DNA of 64,000 nucleotides from Phalacrocorax aristotelis (lineage: Eukaryota; Chordata; Aves; Suliformes; Phalacrocoracidae), in the NCBI RefSeq assembly GCF_949628215.1, contig NC_134279.1:77444830-77508829 (forward strand). The letters run 5' to 3'. Both the position numbers and the translations under genes were made by a program. The notes under the pieces are model-generated. The model ran no database searches, was not told where the DNA came from, and saw only the letters and a program-made list of their open reading frames with translations. Positions 58,301 through 64,000 of the stretch are shown one piece after another. Numbering within the stretch: the first letter of the stretch is position 1; each line of letters opens with the position of its first letter.

Positions 58301-61300
58301 ATAGATGTTGAATAGATGTTGAAACAGAGGTCACCATGTGAACTTATTGATATAGTGGTATAGGAAAAAAAAGAAAAAGACCCCATTGCAGCTGCCCTCC
58401 ACCTACCTGCCCTCCATGCCAAGGGCTGAGATGATGCACCTCGGAGTGCCAGGATGGCAGTGCCTAAATCAACCCATTAATGAACGTGGATCAACCCAAC
58501 TCACTCATAAAGCTGCATGCAAAGGTCAGGACTGACGTTGCACCCCTTCTGTGGCATTAATCCACGCTGCAGCTGATGCTCCCTGACAGATGCCAGCACT
58601 AACACAATTTCCCAACAAGCTACCTACCATTGGCAGGCATCAGTGGTCAGCTTCAGGTCAGTTTCAGGGAAGCTTTAAAGTGCCTCAAAGCACTTTTTTT
58701 ACAAATCTTGGGCCAAGCCCAGCTCTTCCAAACTGGAAGGTCAGACGCAGCATTTGCACAGCTGACCTGGTGATACGCTGGCCCAACTCTGCTTGCTGCT
58801 GCATTTAGAGGATTTATTCCCTCCCTGTACAGCCCTGGGGCCTGGAGAACTATCTCCCCCCACAACTAACTAGGAGATCCATCATCTAAGCAAGATGATG
58901 TGGATCCCTCTTCCTAGATGGCTGCTTTGATGAATACGGTATATATGCACACGCACACACACAAAGCTATGTACAAAGGGTTTCCACCTTGGTTTTCAGA
59001 TGTAATATTTCACGAAGTCAACCGTATTTCGCTGGGAGTTTCTTTATTCCTGCCCCGCTATATGTAGCAGTGGCACCAGTTACACTGCAGCTGTAAGATG
59101 TGTATTGTAATTATCAGTAATTGTATTCACTTACTCCATATAAAAATATCAGCACAGTAACATGAATGATTTGTGTAATGATATATTTGCTGTTATTAGG
59201 ACCTAATATGTTATGCCTGTAATTACATACTGTGCCCCATATAATAGGCCTGGAATTGCTGTGTAAATTTTGGGTAATTACAGAAAACTATGCTACAAAC
59301 AGGTCCCCCTAGACCAAGTTGAGTGTTCACTACCAGGAAATGACCATTATTAACGGCTCTGCAGTAGACAAACCAATAGATTGAAAGCCAAAAGCTGTCT
59401 GAATATATAGCACTAATGATGGGGAAAAAGAAAGAGCATGCAGGTATATTAGGGAGAGAAATATCCAGTGCAGGGAGCAACAGAAGTACCAGTCCAGGTA
59501 GTGTTATCCCTGGGGAACATTTGTTCTAACCCTGATTTTGGCAATACTCCAGCAAAAATCTGAGGAACCTCCAGTAGGTGCAACATAGGCTCCAAATAGC
59601 ACAAACTCATTCAGATGCAACTGTTTCAAAGGATTTAGAAGCCGTACTTATCATTAAAAAATAAAGTTATAATGCTTGAATCGAGATTAAAAGTCTGCCA
59701 GAGGTCATCACAGCTTAATGTACAGTCAGGCTTTTCTAAATCAGCTGGAAACATTGACATTGATTAAAATGTATCCTCTCCTTCCCAGATCCAAGAACTT
59801 TTCCAGATTTCAATGCACTTTTTTTGGTGAAGCTGATCCTTGCCCTCCTCACCGCAGTATCTGCACATCTTCCATCTAAAATCAATGGTCCCCTGTGGGC
59901 TCCTCGCCGTTGTGATCGTTTCTCCAAGGATGGGACGTGATGGGAAGAAATGAGATCAGCCATTTTTATGGCTGAGTGAATAGTTACGGGCTTTGAGGGC
60001 TTTCTCATGGTCATGAACCTCAGAACAACTTCTGATTATTTTAATTTCACTGCAGCCTTCCAGCTTTGTCATCTACACTGCCAACTTCTATTAAGGTTCC
60101 ATTAAAAGCCAATGAAACACAGGGCTTTTTACAATACCCTTGACAGAACGATTTTGCTTTCTGGATATAGTACAAATTTTTAGCCAGAAATCCATCTTTT
60201 TTGGTAAAAAAAAGGGGGGGGGAGGAGAGAGAAAGACAGACAATTTGAAGCAGTTCAAAATATTTCACAAAATGTTGTCAGACTGTCTCAACCAGAAAAA
60301 AAAATCCAGAAAAGCTGATTTTTCAAAGCAAAACAGTGATTTTTCCTTTCTGCCTATCGTAATTACATTTGTTTCCACTTGCTTATGAAAAGCCCCAGAT
60401 ATCAGACAATATTTCATTTTGTGTAGAGCTAAATGTTTTGTTCAGAACAAAATATTTTCCACAACACTTTGTCATCGATAAATGTTTGGTAATTGAATTT
60501 TACTGTTATTAGTTGTACTTTTTCCTTCAAGAATCCTAATATCTCTTCATTTTAAGTGTAACTGAACTTAGCATCAGAGAGAAGGACAAACCCTGCCCTC
60601 AGATATAACTGGGTGAGGTAAAGCAAAACCTGACTGAAACAAAATGTATAGTAAAAGGTAAGGGGATAAAATTTAAAAATAAAATTAAATTTAACCCTAA
60701 AGTACACATAGAATAAGCTTGCCCAAGACACTGTTTTAAATGTTTTAACCCATAACATACCAATAACTTACAAAATCTGTGGCCTTCCACAACAATATTG
60801 AAACTACAAGTCTGATCTGGAGGCATCCATGTATGTGCTTGATCTTCCTGAAGTTCGTGAGACTCCTTGCAGCATGAAGCACAACCAACCAGTTTGGTGC
60901 CCAGGTGACCCAGTGTCAGGGATGGGTTTTGTGCAGCGAAAGATCATGTAGCTTTGAGTATTGGTAGATATTAAAATTAAGTTCCTATCCCCATAAGTGT
61001 GTTTCCTCGCATTTGGCACATTGCACTAAAAGAGATAGCAAGGGTTGGCCCCCACCCCACGTACGTAAGCATGTGTAAACCATGGGCTTAAGTATAGGAG
61101 TCTTTGCAATGAAGCAGAAGATCTCATTGCTCTATGCCTTTCCATGGTACGCATTACAATAGCGTATAACTCATTAATTACACCATAAATCACTCCTGGG
61201 GTTGCTGTGCAGAGGAAAGCAAGGGAGGATTTTTGGAAGAAGCCTGAGAAGGCTGAAAGACAGACAAGTTGGCAAGACCCACAGACAGGCTTGAGCCCCT

Positions 61301-64000
61301 TATTGAGGAGCCAGCGGGGGAGAGCGGGACTGCGGGGTGAGCAGGGCCCCGAGCAGCAGAGGCTGACGTGGGGAGAGCCATGGTGGACAGAGATCCGCAC
61401 CTCATCGGTAGCACAAGTGTTGGAGCAACCATAGGGCTGACGCTAAATACGGAGTGGCTGCCCCTTGCGAGAGTGGTGCTTCTTCAGTGAGCTGAATGGC
61501 GAGGATCCTGCAGAAAATACTGTATAATGGTCATGAGACCTTCCTGAGACATAGGCTTGTGAAAGCGAAATGAAGATGGGAGATAAAACCTTCATTCTGG
61601 AATCTCCTCACTTCTCATCAATGGATTTCATAGCCTCAGTGCAGTTTATAGGCATATACTACCTACATACTCTGACACTGACCGGAGTTTTACAGCCTGC
61701 ACATTTGCACATCTACAATTCAAAGCTAATTGCAATGACCTCACATAAAATAGTAATAATCAACTATCAATAATACTCTGGGAGTTGGGGGAAAAGTAAA
61801 GGGAAAATGTTCATTCTTAATAAAAACTGGTGCTGACGGTCAGGAAATTGAACCTTCCACTAGCATTACTTTCAGGAGCCAAAAATATTGCTGCTAAATG
61901 TTTCTGGGGAGCATATGCTTTATATACTTGAAAGATACTCTTCTATATCAAGTCTTCATAATTGCAGAGACATGGAAAATAAAGGCAGAAATCATAAAGT
62001 TTTCCTTTTCCTCTGGTAGCTAATCAGCCCAGGGTGTGTTTATGTACAAGCAGAGAGCTGTCTTCATCCCAGCCTTTCTCCTCTCTGCATCCCCAGGATG
62101 CAGTCCTATGTGGAGTTAGCTGATGTTTCCCTAATGAATCAAACCATTTGCTCCAGAAATACAAGGTGCAGGGCCAATATTTTCAAAAGCTGCCTTTAAA
62201 ACTCTGGCAGCAATTTAGTGTGGTCATGTTTCTGAGTGTGAAGTTCTTCATGTATGAATGCTTGCACTCAGGATTTATTTGCTTGGACTGCACTAACATC
62301 CGTGTGGGGAGCGTGACCATGAACCCAAAGTTTTCCATGTGCTATCTGCTAGATGGAGGAAAATGGGTTTAAAGGATTAGAAACCAGGTAAAGACTGGAA
62401 ACCTCATAAGGATTTGCAGATCTGGGGTGGTGTTTAGGGCTATAGAGCAGGGATCGAGTTAGAGAAAAGGAAAATGAAAAAAAAATGTACATTTATGTGA
62501 AGCAAACTCAACAGTTTCTAGTACATTCACTACGATCTTTCTTTGCACTTCACTAAGGGGGGTGAGATATGCCTTTCTGTGCACATCTGGGAGCACAGCA
62601 CATGGAACATGGTGCACAGGTCCCAGAGGTGGCCAGACCTGGAAATGGTCTGACCACATCAGCACCATCCAAAATCAAGATTAATTAGTCCTTGCGGGAG
62701 CATACCGGCTCCAGTGCTGCCATGTGAACATGATACGAAACTGCAATTAGGACCTGAATGGGGACCTGCCGTTTAGATGTACTAACCCTTGCTGACCTTG
62801 CCTGGGGAACCCTAACACACCCCTACCTCACACCTCATCTGTTATCTGCTGTGCTTGGAAGGAACGGTCCACAGCTCAACCTGAGCACGATGTTTGCAAT
62901 GGGTTTTTCTGAATGATTAGTGGCATGGACTGTCTCAGATGTACAGGGCAGGACCACACCATGTTGTGCACACCATAAGTGCAAACTAGAAAGATGTCCT
63001 TGCCCCAGCCCACAAGCAAATCTGTCCTAGTTCTGTACCACGGACACACACCCCCATTTTTAGCCTTTTCTACTTTTAAAGAAATGCAAAATTTAATCCA
63101 GAAATAAAACCACGAAGAGTCTTGCAGCTTTTATGGAGAAAAGTGTGCTTGCTCAGGAAGCGTGAAATTAAAAGCTCTCAAGCGTGCATTTGCCCGGCAC
63201 CACACCACGTGTACCTCGCCAGCTCCGCAATGGGCTGGGAGCTAACTAATTCGCTCCATGGCCTCATCCTGCAAACATGCACCCCTGCAAGCAAGGCTTA
63301 CTCATGGAAACACTATGCCTGCATTCCTGTTAGCGAGCGACTCAGGAGGAACCTGCTCCCTGGGCTGCCCAGGGGACATGGCTGGCACTGTCCAAGCAGT
63401 CAGCCTGGCACCGCTGGGAGAGCTCCAGCAGCACAGCAAGCCACCAAGCCTGGCCAAGAGCATGGGATCCCACATGCTCTGAAGGACACCCTCTGGCCAT
63501 GCTCAAGGCCACACTTTGATGTTTTCTGACAACACAGACACCAAAATCTCTTCTTGAAATAAAGTGCCTTCAAGCAGCTCTCAACAGGCTCCAGAGACAC
63601 CCTTAGGAGTTTTACTAAAAGCAGCTTCCCTGCCTGTCCCTCCCTGTGTTATCAGAGTTTGCTTTGTGGTGTATTTTCTTTAGGAAAATTTGGATGTTGT
63701 TGTTCCACAGCCCCCTCCAACAGCCTTCAAGTTCCTCAAGGCTGGGCATGACACACAAAATGGGCTCCTGCCAGTTGACTCCCAAATCACAGCACTGCCT
63801 TGAATGTTTGCAAGGCTGCATAATGGTCAGTCTCCCACTCCTCAACATCATGGGCCAGACACAGCAGGGCAAGCCGGCCTCTGATCCACAAACCACGTTT
63901 TCTGGGGCAAGACAGGAACACACCGGGTCTGGAAACTATGTCACCTCCCAGGGCTCCCAGCTCAGATGGTCCCCATGGAGGTTGTAACTGTGTGCTGTGA
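55331..64000. other. Downstream intergenic DNA
   Basis: No gene is recognised between the inferred end of ATOH8 and the window end. In mammals ST3GAL5 follows ATOH8 in the opposite orientation. I looked for its conserved C-terminal coding sequence on the minus strand and saw nothing convincing. Short open frames (up to 135 codons at 63122-63529) have no coding features. A CA-rich run lies at about 58949-58963 and a G-rich/poly-A purine tract near 60205-60235. Confidence 0.65.
59090..59290. promoter_or_regulatory. Candidate AT-rich homeodomain-site block downstream of ATOH8
   Basis: Three TAATTA sites occur in about 170 bases (59108-59113, 59220-59225, 59275-59280). The middle one is embedded in the palindrome TGTAATTACA (59218-59227). 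The block also has GGACCTAATATG and CCATATAATAGG-like segments, the latter similar to a CArG box. It has no repeat match. This resembles ultraconserved-type noncoding DNA, 4 kb past the gene; unproven. Confidence 0.3.

Noticed and set aside
63122-63529. 135-codon open frame near the window end as a possible ST3GAL5 exon
   Set aside because: It is on the wrong strand for the expected neighbour and shows no sialyltransferase motif.
1-64000. CRISPR arrays, operons, insertion sequences or other prokaryotic systems
   Set aside because: The sequence is vertebrate throughout. The tandem repeats are simple microsatellites with no repeat-spacer structure.

Overview
This window reads as a bird nuclear genome, probably a neoavian. 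It holds one protein gene, several CR1 retroposon remnants, a fragment of an avian LTR, a GC-rich CpG-island promoter, and long stretches of unique noncoding DNA. The bird assignment rests on CR1 copies ending in the ATTCTRTG-type 3' tail, an LTR whose 5' end matches a family I know from neoavian genomes, and the protein itself. Nothing prokaryotic, viral or plasmid-like is present.

The gene is ATOH8 (atonal bHLH transcription factor 8) on the + strand, with three coding exons. Exon 1 (30346-30813) carries the conserved N-terminus, two proline tracts, and the basic region plus helix 1 of the bHLH domain. Exon 2 (44882-45073) carries the loop, helix 2 and the conserved C-terminal tail. Exon 3 (53640-53645 plus 3'UTR) supplies only the last residue, Glu, and the stop. 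Both splice junctions between coding exons are phase 0. The spliced product is 221 residues, about 100 shorter than human ATOH8 (321), and the difference lies in the low-complexity middle. Exon 1 sits in a CpG island (about 29390-31060) that contains a GGAC/GGCG tandem repeat just upstream of the start codon.

Layout: 1-4336 is a retroposon cluster with two head-to-tail CR1 copies, a CR1 split by an LTR fragment, and two abutting CR1 ends in opposite orientation. 4337-29390 is noncoding 5' flank with MIR-like fragments, an ancient degenerate CR1 (about 21150-22715), a two-phase pentanucleotide array (25061-25190), and two blocks that look like conserved regulatory DNA (near 9.9-10.1 kb and 13.6-13.85 kb). 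29390-31060 is the promoter and exon 1. Intron 1 (14.1 kb) holds a young-looking CR1, a minus-strand CR1 end and a second ancient CR1. Intron 2 (8.6 kb) holds two enhancer-like blocks. 53640 to about 55330 is exon 3 with the 3'UTR. The rest, to 64000, is downstream intergenic DNA with one AT-rich homeodomain-site-rich block. No second gene is visible. In mammals ST3GAL5 lies downstream of ATOH8, but none of its exons is recognisable here.

I found no previously undescribed biological system. The most worthwhile items are the compact avian ATOH8 model, its one-residue last exon, the enhancer-like blocks around it, and the pentanucleotide array. All family assignments come from reading and memory; no alignment or database search was run.
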